A stretch of 64,000 bases of DNA from Membranipora membranacea (lineage: Eukaryota > Bryozoa > Gymnolaemata > Cheilostomatida > Membraniporidae). Shown in pieces: positions 1-14,932 of the stretch. Where the stretch lies: assembly GCA_914767715.1 (NCBI GenBank), contig OU612066.1, forward strand, positions 3,787,001-3,851,000. The letters run 5' to 3'. Numbering within the stretch: position 1 is the first letter of the stretch; every line of letters begins with the position of its first letter. The notes beneath the pieces were generated by a model. The model saw only the letters and a program-made list of their open reading frames with translations, made no database searches and had not been told where the DNA came from. The position numbers and the translations under genes were made by a program.

Positions 1-1011
1 TTTCACTTTCAATGGAAAGATTCACAGCACTTCTGGATAAAATGAATTTATCATGATAGGAATTGCCCCCTCCGTGTTCATCTATGGCGTAAACGTCGGG
101 TATGTACTGTATAAGCCCAATAAGCTGCTACTTTCATTTTAATTATTGGTTGTTTTCATATAAATTAAAAATAAATATGTTTCCATTGTTAGGAAATATT
201 GTACAATTGTAGATGACATCATTCAATTACCGTTGTTGGGAAACTCATCCTTTACAGTTCTCTGAAGTAGATAGACCGGCTCGTACACTCCTTACCCAAT
301 GTTTACATCGTAGATGAGTAGGGAAACCATTTCTTATTCCAGACGTTATTTTTACCTAGAAGAACTTTGAATTTTCTCACTGTTTAAATTGTTCATGGCT
401 GTGTTAGCTGCAAGGCTATAAAATGTTTTGGGCTGTGAATAATAGTGTGTATGAATTACAGGTACAGTCAAGGGGGTCGGGAAAGATATATTAACTGAAG
501 ATTCACCTGGTTGATGCTGGTGTTATATGTAAGCAATGTCTGAAGGGCATCAGCAAGGTTTGTTTTGAGCTTACTTGATCTATATTGAATGTATGTGCAA
601 TTTTGTCTACAAAAACCAGAAAGTATTGCGTAACATATTGCTCTACCTATCAAACTCCCCTGATGGAAAAATACTTAAATAAAAAAAATCCTTAGTACAT
701 AACTGTGAGCACCTGCTGTGAACAGGGAGGGTGGGAGGTGTATGTCCCACCTTCCCTGCTGTGAAGTTGCTAATTTGGAGTTGTCTGCTGATTGTGAAAG
801 AAATAGCAACCCCCACAGCAATAAATTGTCCCGATGAATTTTGAACCGCATGTTTTACTCAGCTCCTTTCAATAACTATTACCCATGAATTACCAGGGTC
901 AATCCAAAAGTACATCCTCACTATTAAATATCCAAGTATGGTTATAAAAATTGCTGAATCCATGTTTTACCACATCTCTCATTAAAATAACGTAAGATAA
1001 TTGCATTTCAG
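1..1011. other. upstream region, no supported exon
   Basis: No exon here could be tied to the zinc-finger gene that follows. A short ATG-led stretch at 53-99 ends at a GTATGT donor, but it leaves phase 2 while the next exon (1012) needs phase 1, so it does not fit. The only structured item is the small hairpin insertion at 715-765. The true 5' end of the downstream gene probably lies upstream of the window or in a short exon I cannot recognise. Confidence 0.5.
715..765. repeat. 35-bp hairpin insertion with 8-bp target duplication
   Basis: The direct repeat GCTGTGAA at 715-722 and 758-765 flanks a 35-bp imperfect palindrome (723-757) that starts CAGGGAGG and ends CTTCCCT. The same architecture, and a similar core (TATGTCCCACC), recurs at 17445-17486. 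The exact 8-bp duplication points to insertion of a very short hAT-like hairpin element. Confidence 0.6.
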
Positions 1012-4000
1012 GGCCTCGGTGTAAGACTTGTCAGGCGGTAATTGAGCTGACATCAGATGGACGATCGCCTAAATTTTGTTTTGAATGTGGGACCGCTTTG
1101 ACATTGGTAGAGACCCCGGTTAGTAAATGTTTCTCACGTAAGTGCCCTAGGTGTGGTACCGAGTACAAAGATCGCTCTGATGGAAGATTGATCAGATTCT
1201 GTGCCATGTGTGGATTCAAGATACATGGAACTATACACTGGAAGTATGTTACTGGGACGATAAGAAATGGTGAGTGATCTGATGGTGTATATAATGGTCA
1301 TATAAACTGTCATTGATACACATGAATGTATAACAGTTTATTTTGAGATTACTAAAAGACTCCCCAAAGACCAATAAATGTTATAGTCAGGCAGTTACAT
1401 AATTATGATCAAGTTTTGTCAGATATACATGTTAAAAAAATTTAATGCTCTTCTTGGCATGAATTATTGTTGGTGGAAAAAGTGCCTCCCATAAGAAAAG
1501 GTTATTCCTATTCTCTGCATTATCATGTCACAGTCTCCCGGTAGTGCTTGTTATTTGTACGCGCTTCCGTGAGTCTTTACTACTATTATTATTACTGTCA
1601 TAAGTGATGATAACATGAGTGTTAGTTGGAACTTGAAGATATCACAGCAAAAGTGCATATTGTTCTAATGGTCCTCAAAGTCAAACAACAACAATTCTCC
1701 AAGTTAAAAGTTATTGTACTCAATTTTTACACATAGAGCTTCAAGCAGCAGTGTCAGAGGGATCTAATAACCAAGTCGGTGATGGCGAGGCGGCTAAAAC
1801 ATCACCAAGAGCGACAGATGGCCCATCCATACATGATAATACAGGTTCGCAGAGTGATACCAACTGGGATTCTTGGAAAAGATTTGCTAATCAATGGGCA
1901 CTAACTGTGGTTAAAAAAAAGACCACCAACCTGCAAAAAGTCAAGCTTGCAAAACCGACCGAGACTGCGGTAAGTTCAAACGCATCGCTCAAACTAGCCC
2001 CTCCTGACCGGACTACTGCTCATGTTGATGGTGTGGGTCCCAAGCGCAAGGATATGATAGAATTTTTTGGACAAAAAGAACATCAGAAAAACTCTTCTAC
2101 AGTCACGGCTCTCAAATCTAAGGGTGGTAAGGACAAATCTATACAAATGAGAACGTTCAAGCTGGTCCAATATAAAAAGCCAATTAAAAGTAGCAAAAAT
2201 CCACAAGGGTCTGTCGGGCCACAGATGGTTCCGATTCCCAAGAAGTCCAAGGGCTCTCCATACGAGCAAAGTCAAGAATCAACTAATGATGCCAGAGTAA
2301 GGCTTGATGGTGCAATATACACTCATAGTCTTGACCACGACTACCGCAAAATAACATTACCTATAAAAACTGAATCTCATGCTACCCAGGCTCTATTGGA
2401 ATTATCGTCACAGCAAACATGGCAGAGGCGGTTAGATGAAAGGCCCCTCTTCACTCTACCTACACCTATAAATCAAGACATTTACATAGAGAGACATGAA
2501 GCTAATGGAACCCCCATAGAATCTCAAATCGGACACCATGAGAGCTCGACAGGTTGTAGTATGCCTTTACTATCTTCTAACAAACTGACCAGTGATGTTG
2601 AGCTGAATGAGATAAAAACTGAGCCTACATCTACTGAGGTGACTCCAGGCTATCTCCCTAATGATATTGGTGAGTTTGAGTTACAGTCATACTTTAAGTA
2701 TGTTATACAGTCTCAGTGAGATCACATGAGTTACCATAGCTGCTCTCTAATCCAATCTATTGAATATATATCGATCTTTGAAAAATTGATGATGTAAGCA
2801 ATAATATTTTTTTGAACATATATGCATTTAGAGTTGCCCTGTTGTTATCTCTTATTGATGAAACGCGCATGTTTTACTGCTATTGAACTTGGTATGTTAA
2901 CAGAAGTAGAGCAAGTTGTTTTGTCCAATTTGTCACAAAAAATCAAAGAGGCCTGTGACAGGACGGGCATGAAGACGCAGTATGAATTCGCACTACAGAG
3001 CTATAGTAAGACTATTCTTCTCTTCTGTCATTCCAAAAACAATGATTTATGTGTCGTTCACATTTATTTAAATGATTACTGATGTTGTGAGTCAAGTAAA
3101 GTATGGCTGTCATGCTGGAGTTCAGTTCTAACTCAAGTAGTTTCAGGTTCAAACTTCAACCTTAAATATTGTCCTGTATCTGATCATAAAAACAATACTG
3201 GTATTTCTTTGAGTCGGCTGATCTTGTATTTTGATGATCAATGTATACAGATGAGAGCTCCAAGTTGATTGATATGAGATTATATATTGGATGTTTGTTT
3301 TTTGTATACAGAAGGATGTGATGAGAAGCCTGTTAGGACTGGCAAGATGTTGAGCATTCTCCCTGCTCACTCTCTGATACCTGCAGAGGAATCAACATCA
3401 GAAGTAGTTATCAAATCTCTTGAAGGTATATCAATGTTCAATGTTTGGTGTGGCAACAAAGCTTTAGAAATTGACTAGCAATGTCTTGGTTTTACCGTAA
3501 TATCCTGTGTAATTTTATTCCCATATAAACATACATCCTGGCAAATTCGATTAAAAATTGGGGACTTGAGTACACATCTGAATAAAGTCGTTGAGTGAAT
3601 GGGTCAATCAACTGTAGCATATCCGTAGCATGTTTTTCAATCTTTTCCATAATGTTCATAAACAAGCTCTCCACCAAAATACCAACTGAGCCTTCTCCTG
3701 GGTAGTGCAGAATATTTCAGTTTGTCATTATTTTTCAGTATTTGTGATTATAGATACTCCTATTATTGTATTCAGCCAGACTGCAGCTCAACCTGAAGAG
3801 GATATGGATGCAACTCTTGAAACTATGGAAGGTATAAAATATTTGTAGTAAATAAGTCAGTATTAGTTTTGGTTTGGTGCTGCGTCTGTGGCTGCACAGC
3901 TTGAGAATCTTAATTTTGTCTGCTCTGCTGTTTTGGTAATATAAGTAACATGTGGTACTTAACTGAATAATAACTCCAGTATAGATAACTAAGTGGTACT

Positions 4001-7000
4001 ACCAGAGACTATAGATATAGAGACCTTCCACTTGCGCATAAAATGCTAATAGCCAGTCAGCATTATTTAATGGTCACGCCCACTTCTGGTTGTAAAGTAA
4101 GCGTTGCTGCCTTGGACAGCAATGGCTTTCTCAATAAAATTTCAGGTTTTTCACCTGAGTTATTTGCGGCAATTAACCACAATCTTGATGACAAAAGCAG
4201 ATCAGACAGCAACAAAGTCACTATCAACTTGATATTGCATTCTCAGCCAGAGATCAATATTATACAGGCCTGCATATTTGTGAGAAAGTAAGGGGGGTTG
4301 GCAGTATAATCCATCATTGTTGCCCACTGCGATGTAATGATGGCCTGACATAGGTTAGCTGCTGTGATGAGTTTCATAGACAAAGTTTATCATGTGTGAG
4401 GACAAGGGGATACTCTTAGCTAATGTTCATTAAGTCTAACAAAATAAATTCAAAAATTTCTTTTCACCTTAAGGTCTGTCAACAAGAAGAAGATGCGTTC
4501 TTTTTGTTTGGATATCTTCGCTTCTTATTGTATGCGCTAAGATTTATATAAAAAATCATGGGGCAGGTAACAACCATACAAAATTACAAACGCATTCAAA
4601 ACTGAAGTGAGAATGTGAGAATGGCGGCATCAGAGTAGAGTGTATTGTCAGCAGATTCATGCTGTTTTAAAATCCCTTTTAAAACTCTTCTTCTATTCAG
4701 CTTACTGACAATCGTAAAAAAATTACTTGCATAGAGGGATAGAAGACCTCCCTCTTTGTCTCAAAGTTATCGTGGGATGTTTGGGGCTATGAAAAGCTTT
4801 TTCTAAAACTTGCTTTGAAATGTTGTTTGGGCAGATATAAGATGACTTAGACTTTAGAGGGTTCAGAGATATCCCTGATTCAGAGCAGTTCAAAGCACAT
4901 ATCTTCAGGCGACAAACAGCAATATGCTAGAATAAACCGGAAAAAATTGAATTTTTTGAGGATGATATTTTTCTCAGACCTATGCTATAGAAAATTTCTG
5001 TGCTGGTCTGACTGATGAATTCAATTCAGTCACCAGAACTGGAGAAGATAACATCAGTGCTTGTCCACACTTAACTATTTTCACATTGAATTGAAATTCA
5101 GTTGTCTATATATATGGGGGTTACATTACAAAAAGGTTTTTCATCCACCAAGTTTTTTGTTTCTTTGATGCCTACTTTTTATTTACAAGACATCTTAGAT
5201 TTCATATGTCCCAGTTGATATTATCGAAAGTTCTGTGTGAATGTACTTATAAAATAAACAATTAAAGTGTTCACCTTGTCAATTTTTGATAGTAAATTCA
5301 TTGCACTGGGTACGCTTACCTCCAAGCGATTACCACCAGAAAGGGGCGGAGCCTAATTTTCAATGTGTTCGCATCGGTTATATACGTTATCATGGCAAGT
5401 GGAAGGTCTCATTATCTATAGTCTCTGGTACTACTAAGTACCCCATGATTCTATCTTATGCTTTTGATCAGTCATGTGAGGGTGGGTCTATGATATGAGA
5501 TAATCATACAAATATTAAATTATTAGATATTATGTAAGATATCTAAATTATATATGATGATAAATTTTAAAGGTGTTTTTAAAAAATTCTTGTCACTTTC
5601 CCTTTGTAGAAAATAAAACACCCCAAGACGGCGCTAGATGTGTTGCTTGTGGGAAGGTATCAGGGAATGATCATTTACTGGCTAAACATTACATTGAGTC
5701 GCATTCATCTGAAATGCTTAACAGTTTTGGTGAAACGTTACGGAGAGCAACAGAAAGTCTGCTGTCAGCAAGGTCTTCACCGGATCAGGAAACAACTGGG
5801 TATGTTAGTACCAATCTAAAATATTCAGACAGTTCTACAACATTATCAACTGAAGATCAGTCATCTGACCCTACGCAAGACCTTCAGCAAGAACATTCAC
5901 TTGTCAACCAGATGGATTGTGTTCAGAGCTCTCCGTGGGGTTTAGCCCATCAACAGCGTCAAGGGAATTTCAGCAAAAGTGACCCTGTGAGGAAAGTACT
6001 AGTTAAATGCCCAAAATGTTCCATACTTCTCTCACGTGAGGCACTCTCTGATCATCTGAAGAACAGTAACTGTAAGATGTGTCAAGTTTGCAATCAAGTT
6101 ATCAAATCAGATGAGTTACCTAACATTCAACACAAGAAATGTCTGGAGATTGAGTTCGTCAGACAAGAGGAGATGAAGGAAGAGATTGTAGAACACTTTG
6201 CTGAGCTCGACGCCAAGAGATTCAAAAGATACCTGATATGTGACAAGCTTTGCAAGAAATGTCAGTGCCCTGCACGATCGCAGATTCAGGAGCAAGTTAT
6301 ATGCCCGAAATGTGGAAAAGTTTTCTCATCAAAAGAGGCACAAATAAAACATGACAAGGATGATCATTTAAATGCCTGCCTCAGTTGCAACATCAACTTC
6401 ACAAGCAAATCCCAGTTGAAGCGACATCAAGCACAAAAACATGAGCGCTCCCGCTCGCAGCAACCGAAGGATCAGTTTTCTTGTCCTTTGTGTGAGTACA
6501 AAAAATCTGACTTTGCCTGTGTAGCCAAACATGTACGTCAGCACTTTGAAGGTCACTTCTCAGCGTCTCAGTACAGCTGTTCACGGTGTACAATGTGTGA
6601 GTTTGGGTGCGCTGAGGAAGGGGATCTATACTTTCACATGGAGAAACACTTTTCTAATAATAAAGATGAACAGACATGCACTCTGTGTGGAATGACTACA
6701 AGGTCTCTGAATCAAGCTTGGGGCCATGCAAGGACTCACCGAACTGCTTATGACTCTCCTTTAGTTCTGCCTGATATCGCTGAGCCATTTCAGTGTTTGA
6801 AATGCCTGCAAGAGATTCGAAGTGTGGCTGAGATGATCACGCATATCAATATGCACAAGGAGGCTCCTCAATCGATTAGTCCACAAGCTAATCAAGCTAA
6901 AAAAAGGAATCGGAAAAAGGCATTTAACTGTCCGGTCTGTGAGTACTCTTGTCGAGCCTCAGAGAAGATGAAATCCCACATCAGAGAACACTTCAAGGAC

Positions 7001-9118
7001 CTGGTCTCTGCATCCGAGTACAATGCTTATATGTGTACAATCTGTGATCATGGGTTTGGACAGCCCACCTCACTTCGGATGCATATAAATGCAAAGCATT
7101 TCAAGGGCACGAATACAGCTGAGTCCTGTCATAAGTGTGGTATTGAAATTACGAAGGAAAATGCGTTAAGCCATTTTCTCCTCCATGCAGCTGAAGAAGA
7201 TACTCCGTGTTTGTCCCAGAACACTGACCCTTTTCGATGCAAGCTCTGTGGTGAAACTGAGCGAAGGTTTGAAAAGCTTGTCTGGCATACAATCAGTCAT
7301 CGCAATTTCCAAATGAAAACAAAATATGTTACGGCTTTAACCCCAATGCAATTTCTTTGCCCCATCTGTGAAAGCGGTGCTTTTTTACAAAAAGTGAAAC
7401 TTCTGACCCATCTAAGAACTCATTTTAAGGATTATGTCACAGACACAGCATACAGCAGCTATGTGTGCACAATCTGCATTACAAGTTGCACAAGCCGACC
7501 AGCATTACACAATCATGTTCGCAATGCACATAGCTTATACCCTGGAGATAATAAGAGCTGTCAGCAGTGCGGTGAACGTGTGGAGGAAGAGGATCTATGG
7601 AAACATGTGCTCTCTCATCAAGAAGATTATAGTACATTATCATTGAGCCTACCTGAGCATATAGAAGCGTTCCAGTGTAGGTTGTGTGGTGGAAAAGAGA
7701 GAAGTTTGGAGAAGTTACTAGCTCATTCCTACCGACAAGCTAGGAGCTCAAGAACCCGAGGTGGTGTAGCAGTCACCCAAACGCTGGTATCCTGTTTGGA
7801 ATGTAGTATTAATTTTGATACTCGTTGTCAGCTGCAACACCACAATGCTTCCTGCCACTCTTTACAACAGTCATGTATTTTCTGTGAGCAAAAGTTTACT
7901 TTTGTAGAAGACTTGCGACATCATTTAATAGCCAGTCATCAGTTTCAGAATGAGAGTGTTAGTGGAGTTTGTACCATATGTCAAAGGGTAATCACTAGCA
8001 GGAAGGAGAGTCTAGAGCATCTTACTGACCACAATCCAAGTTTTCTTGGAGTAATGGACTTCACAAGGTTGTCTGTTGTACATTGTGGTCTATGTAAGTT
8101 AGGTTTGAGGAAATGGGAAGAATTCTTATCTCATGGTCACTTGTCAGAGAGTTTGTTCAAATGTGTCATCTGCTTTGACGAATTCTCTTCCACAGAGCTG
8201 CTGGATGAGCATCTTAAAACGCACATATCGCCAAAAAGTTCATTCATCAAATCAACCATCCATGTGTGCAGCTGCTGTGAGCTAGTTTTCAAAAGTGCGA
8301 AGTCGCTGATTGAACACTGGAGAAATATTCACGACGGAGAGATACACTGTATTCTGTGCTGTAAAGCATTTAATTCACTCGACGAATGCACTGACCACAT
8401 CAAGTCCGGATGTGAATGCATAGTTGTTGCACCTGAGCCACAAGAAAGCATCTGCCTATTTTGCGGTGAAAAATTAGGGACTATCGCGGATATCCTGAAT
8501 CACAGCAAAGCTCATTATGAGTCAGCCCTCAACCAGTTACAGGAGAAAAAGGAATGCCACAAATGCTTTGTAGTCCTGAATGACACAAAGCACGCACATG
8601 AACATAGCAAGGAACATAGTGAGTGGTCTGCGCCAGCAATAGAATGTGTTATATGTCAACAGAGATGTGTTGGTGGAAACAGATTATACTCCCATATCAG
8701 ATATCATTTCCGTGAGACGAAATCACAAAAGAAAGTCTTAGTAAAGTGTTTGCTTTGTGACTTTGAAGCTCAGCCCGTAAAATTGTTGAGACACTGTATG
8801 AACGAGCATAATGTACATGCTAAATGGGAGGAGTTGATGGCCCTGCACACACACCAGGCAACAGCACATGCAACATCTAGAACCAATCAAGATGAGGCGC
8901 AGAAAAAGAAAGATCACGGCTGTAAAAGAAGGCCACATAAATGTGAATATTGTGGTACTCTGTTCTCTACTCCTCAGTCGCTGGATAAACACAGAGAAGA
9001 GGACTGCTGTGTAGAACTTACTGAGGAGAGAGTTGTAGAGGGGTTAGATGATGCTGATGAGTCAGCTGCTGAATGGGATCCCAGTGAAGGCTTGAGTGAC
9101 GACAGTGATGATGAATAG
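1012..9118 (+). CDS. zinc-ribbon and multi-C2H2 zinc-finger protein (5' partial)
   Basis: Model: join(1012-1269, 1737-2669, 2904-3005, 3312-3425, 3754-3831, 5293-5481, 5610-9118). Every internal junction is phase 1 and the frame stays open, giving about 1,727 residues without the missing start. Exon 1 encodes a double CxxC zinc ribbon (CKTC..CFEC and CPRC..CAMC, with core DGRSPKFC). The next exons are polar and look disordered, with two IKTE sumoylation-type motifs. The 3.5-kb last exon carries about 30 C2H2 or C2HC fingers, mostly with irregular linkers rather than TGEKP, and ends in an acidic DDSDDE tail. Three four-finger modules start near 6475, 6922 and 7351. A nuclear nucleic-acid or protein-binding role is inferred from the fingers; no orthologue is recognised. 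Exon 2 can read past its GTGAGT donor (2670) to a TGA at 2717-2719, giving a possible short, finger-less isoform. The exon at 5293-5481 is the least certain. The ribbon closely matches the one in the gene at 21796-28522. Confidence 0.75.
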
Positions 9119-12100
9119 AAATACTAACTCATACAAGATAATCATGATGCTCCCGAACACAAGGTAATGATTATAACATAAAACAGTTGACTATTGGCAT
9201 GAGGTATTCTTGTTACATTTAACACAGGGTTGAAATAGGGAGATTTTTAGCTAGCTTACTTTTATCCACCTACCTAAGTAGGAAATCTCAAAGAAATTGC
9301 TGTTTGCCTTTATCATTTAGCCTCACAACATATTGTGTCTTTAACCAATCAAACATCTGAATGGGAGACTAAATATACATCCACCTCTTCACTGTTGAAC
9401 ATCGTTTTCCATTGCATTGCAGGATATCACAAATGGTTTTGACATCGCAGCCCACACTAAGTTCCCACCACAGGTCAGGGGACGATGATGCTTTGATGTC
9501 ATTGAGTTCGATGATGAAGGCACCAAAATCAACAACAGACAATCTCAATCAGTAAGAATATCCTTGGAGGCATAAGACCTCATTGTATCAGTTGTCAACT
9601 CTTTCAATTTTACTCTTAAAAAACCACTGGCCTCGGAGCAAGTCAGAAGCTATGGGGTTCTTATGCTGAGGGAAAAAACTGGCGCAATCAGGGCACAGTA
9701 CAAGCACACATTAAAATTGAAATGACTTTTACAAGTCATACTTCGTTGTCAATTCGAAATTGATTCATACCTTCTACATTCCCCTTCTCCTGTGTTATTA
9801 TAGAAGTCAGCTTCTTGGGGTAACTCCGTATCAAAATGTATAGAGATGTGCTAGGTGCAACCGTGAGCTCATGGTAGTCTAATATCAAAAAGCTATAGAG
9901 GATTTGAGTAGAAGACATGTGAAGGATTATCATCCTGATCTTCACAAGGTCACTCTTCTAGACAGAGACAACAATGTTAGTTATTAATGGGGGAGTGAGC
10001 ATGCCTACACAACACATGATTGGTTATGTGAGTACTTCTTATATCTGATAAACATTTATTCATGCATCTAGCCCAAAATCAACTACACACATTCTACGCT
10101 CGAGAATGCTCACATTTCTCCTCCTGATTCAGTATTATTCATATCTTATCGTCATTGTCCGCTGGATCATCAACTCAATTTTATTATGCTGCTGCATATA
10201 AATCTAGTGTAATAGGGATAAACATTTGTTATACATGTTATATTTCAGAGCAAAGGAAGACCTGAGACATTTGGAGAAGATACTGACGAGGGTGTGGAAA
10301 AAAAACTGAAGCTTATACGACAGGCCAGGTGGTGTAATTAACAGAACCGTAGCTATACAGATCAGATAAAAGAGGGTTTATTTACCCGTTTGATATCTGA
10401 AAACATTTTGCGTCCACAACTGCTATATAGTGGTCAACCGTTAGTTTGCTGCCAGAAGATACATCAGTGGCTTATGCTGTACTAATCAAAGGCAGCAAAC
10501 AGACTGGTCAGTTGCATCAATCTCATTTCTACTGACTGTACATCATGAGGGACAGTGATCTTCTGTCATGTAAAGGCACACCCTAAACTGCTCTGATATT
10601 TTTAGCTAAACTAAACTCAACTTATTTCTCAGTGTACACCTACAATCCAGGGCTTTGTTAATGTTCAAAGTTTTAATTTCCGTATCAGTTATTTGCCTTC
10701 CTCATATAGTCTTTCATTTTTGTATAATTTTTTATTCATTCATTCAATAACTTTTTTATATCATAACCATGCAGAGTTTTCCCATCATTTTCATTGAAAA
10801 GACACCTTTCAATGTTCCAAAAAAATTTACAGTTTGTAAAAAAAAAGGAAAAGAAAATGCAACATACACCATTTTTTCACTGATATAGTTTTATAAGAGA
10901 TATCTATGCTCTTGATCTGATCTTGAATGTGTTGAAATTTCGTAATTCACTCTGATCCATGTGACTCCACAACCATTTTATGGTAGTCTCCACCACAAAA
11001 CACGCATTTTCATGAAAGCTAGGTTGTATAGTTTAAGTGTGCATACTTGCTGGGCATAGACACACAGGAGAACAGTTAAACCATGAATGAACATGAATAG
11101 GTTGTCCCTAACTCCTTGATGAAACCCTCCCCGGTTAAAGCAGAAAGGGTGATGCAAAATTGTACCTCATTGTAAGTTGGGAGTTATCCTCTTATATATG
11201 TAGTGAGCACAACTCTAACTGCTAAGTGCTATATTATTTTTATTATTGTTAGGATGCTAGCCCATATGTTACACTTACACATATAAACACTTCTCTATTA
11301 CCAAAATAATTTTTCTCTCCATTATTAGATGATTATTATAAATAAAAAATTAAATATTATGTTTTAGTTGCCACAACCAATTCCAGGTCTTTTTCACAGC
11401 ATTGTGCGCAATGTCTAAAATCAATGAAATACTGTTTTGACTTAATATGGATCATTCAACTAAGAGTGGGTGAATTCTCAAGATGATCCCCATATCCAGC
11501 CGCACAAAGTTCTATCAGGCACTTACTCTGAACTAAGTTAATGGGCCTTTTTTGCCTGTGTCTTAACTATGCCACAGTAAGTATGTTTGGCCTTTTTAAA
11601 TTTGCAAACAGATAAAAACTCCCATGAGTCCCAGTGAGTGCATTCAACTATTCATCATCAGTTTATCAAATACTAATCCAACTCAATGATGCCTCACGAC
11701 AGGGCTGTGATATAACAGGCAGTGCACACAGTATGTCAAAGTTTAACAAGTGAACACAGTAAGCTAATGGTTACCTATCATTCACATCAGACTTTTTTTT
11801 GCTACTCTTTCCACTGTTAAGAGATAGTAAAAATGAGGCAAGGATTAAAAAATGAATTAGTTATTACAATGGTCCAGACAAATTTATTGACCTTTAGATT
11901 TAGAAATTTGTTTAGAAATAGTTCCCAACAAGGCAAAGCTTGTCACCAAGACTATGAGGTATGTCTTTACAATTTCAATGGTCAGTGGTCAGACTTGGAA
12001 CTAAATAGTAGTAACGATAAATAGACCGATTAGGCACATAAAAGAAGCTATCCAATAATGATTTTATTCATTCACTGCATTCTAAGCATTACATAACAAT

Positions 12101-14932
12101 AATCAATATATTAGCTATTACTTTCAAAATATACAGGATAATCACATTGGCATTTGCATAGCGATTAAAATGTCCTGTCAAACAGCGCTAGGTGATAAGT
12201 ACCTGTAGCTTTGCAGGGTGTGAGTTAGTCAGGACGTGGACAAACTTGGATTCAACACCGATTAGACATTGTTCGTTTGGCATTAAGCTAATTACTACCC
12301 TACTTGGTTTGCTTCTGCAGTGTGCCAGTGGTATTACTCATCCGTCGCTTTAATATCACTGCATCGTGGTGTGATATAGAAGTAGTGTTGAGTGTCAGCG
12401 ACGAACAAGGAATCATCCCTACCTCATGTAAGTGTCATATCTCATCAAACTAAAAAGGTTTATCCGAATGTATACGATAGTCAGTATGTTGATTGATATT
12501 GTGACGGTAATTGGTGATCACATATGTGGATAAAACACAGGTCAAATGGTGGTACCTACTGCAGCCAACTTAATAACACAACAACGTAGCAATAATTATG
12601 TATATCCACTTCACACATGTACTTTAGCCCTATGATGTTTCACTGTAATCCTAGGGCTATACATATTCATTCATACATCCTCATTGTAACCAATCAGGAA
12701 GTCATGATCCAAACCATCAATTTTTCTCACTTTTTACGGTGAAGTCATGGATGGGTATGCATAACTTGCTGAGAAATAGTTTAATAAATAAATGTAACAT
12801 CACAGACAGTATATGGTTTGTAAGCCTTGTAACACAAAGTGTCTCAACAAACCAAAGCAGATTACTTGGATCATTTATTAGAGTGCAAAACTGTAGCGTT
12901 TTTACAAGGAGGTGAATGAGGAGGATTTTATGCTGACAACCTGCTCCACTTGTTTGCCAAGTACGGGATACTATCGAAGATCAGCTCAGGTGAACTGCAT
13001 TGTCATCTAACAATCAACAATGGTAGGTAGAGAATGAAAACAGGAGTGCATCAATCTTTCGCACCTATGTGGCTGTTGTCTTGTTCGGGTGACTGGTCCG
13101 CGGGGATCCCAACTACTATGGGATACTTGCATTTTTACTGATTTAGCTTGTTTTCTATGGACCGGATGCTCTTCATGACGCCCAACCCTCTGTGTTTACC
13201 CGGGCTTGCGATCAGCTGTTGGTATACTGGCTTGCATACCCCCAGGCCACATTAGGTGTCCATCACTCTGACAACATTAAAATGATCTCCCATTCATGCA
13301 TAAAGTTTCCTCCTAAGGTTCAGCCTAGAAAATGTTATTTAGGGTGTGAACTGAGCTACCACCTCTGGTTCTTTCCCATGTCTGTGAAATCCGTCAAATT
13401 ACTTATATCAGATTAGGGTACTTGGGTAGGTTATAAAATTGTACTTCGGAGCGTTTTATGGGCACCAAGTAGTGCATCATGACTATGAGCGGTGCATTCT
13501 TGACTGGTGAAAAATTATGAACTGAAAATTTATCAAAATGAACCCTTAGATAAGTCTTCCAATAAGATCCACCTTATGGCTCAGCATACATGGATGCACG
13601 ATCCGACTGTGATATTAGGGAGATTGTGGGGGCTGTGCCATCGACTCGTCATGGCATGATGCCTATGGCCTATGACATTAACAAAGGGACAGCGACAATG
13701 GAGTATTGTAAAATTGTTTGAGCATTGTGTGAATCATTTATTATTTATTTACACCTGTTTACACCTATCTGGGGTAATATGTAGGGCTAGCTGCTAGTAG
13801 CATTTCATTATCAACCATCAAGTGAAATATAGCTTTATCACTTTATCTAACTTGTTTGATCGAGAACAAAATAATCTTCCATTGTTCATAACGATTCATG
13901 ATGATTTTGCCATGAGATTATGCTATGATTGTTTCATGACATATTGCCTGGAACCATCCCATTTCATTTGACACAGCTGAGCTAACCTGAATTTGAAAAC
14001 TGGTAAAACTCGTGATGAAAGTATCAGTACAAGACCAATATGGTATAATACCTTGGACATTTTAGTTTATGCATAACTGAATCGCAAGTTCATAAAGTGC
14101 TAGAAATGACCTTATGACTGCGACAGGAATCACTGGTGGGAAGTGCTGCAAAAATTTTACTTTTCTAGTTGGTTTCAAGGCTACCATATATGGTGCAAAG
14201 AAAACCCCAATTCCTCAGTAAGAAAATTGCAAGTTATACCCCAAAAGGGCCCAAGATAGGTCAAAATTTGGGATGTTTGAACTTTTGAGATATGATTTTC
14301 ATTATGATGTTGAAAAGTTCTGTGAAGCGGTATATGAACAGAGAAGAATAATGCTAAGCAGCATCAGCATGGCATTTGACAGAAATTAGCTGATGTCTCC
14401 ACACTCAGGTTCAGTTCAACTTATGGGGGGCTCAGCCACATTGTAGTACTAATAACAGTACACAGGCTAAAATTCACAGGGGGCAGGAGACTTCTCTGTG
14501 TGACTCTATTTTAGTTAGATCAGCTTTTAGCACCTTGACTGTGACATCTACCTGAACAGGTGTCAAAATTAACTCTTTGTCACCAAGGGTAAAACACGAT
14601 CTGGTTAAAATCAACCAGAACTTGTTTGAAATCTGCTGTCCCTGATACCATGCTAAGAGACTCCTCTATATATTTATTATGTTTTGGTCTGATATGATAG
14701 CAGACTTCTAGAAAAAACTGTACAGGATACTGCACGTTTGAAGTATAAAATTAGAGAATTAAAAACATATTGATATGAATAGCGATCTCAATTCTTCATC
14801 TAATACTTTACAGATTTAATTCATTAATTTTTGATTAGCTACAGCTCTCAAGCCAGTTTTGTTTAGCACACATAGAGATCATCGTTAGCAAATAAGTCCT
14901 TTCATAAAAAAACCTGTTTTCTTGTTTTGTAG
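9119..14932. other. 5.8-kb intergenic region without supported gene
   Basis: Only short scattered ORFs without domain features occur here. A possible non-coding 5' exon lies near 12320-12415, with a TTCTGCAG acceptor before it and a GTAAGT donor after it; it could feed the fucosyltransferase gene, but it has no usable ATG. I see no long repeat, tRNA or recognisable transposon coding sequence in this interval. Confidence 0.5.

Noticed and set aside
4043-4291. Possible alternative terminal exon of the first zinc-finger gene, from an acceptor at 4145 to the stop at 4291
   Set aside because: The phase at the acceptor fits, but the acceptor is weak, no donor in the right phase follows, and the product has no recognisable feature.
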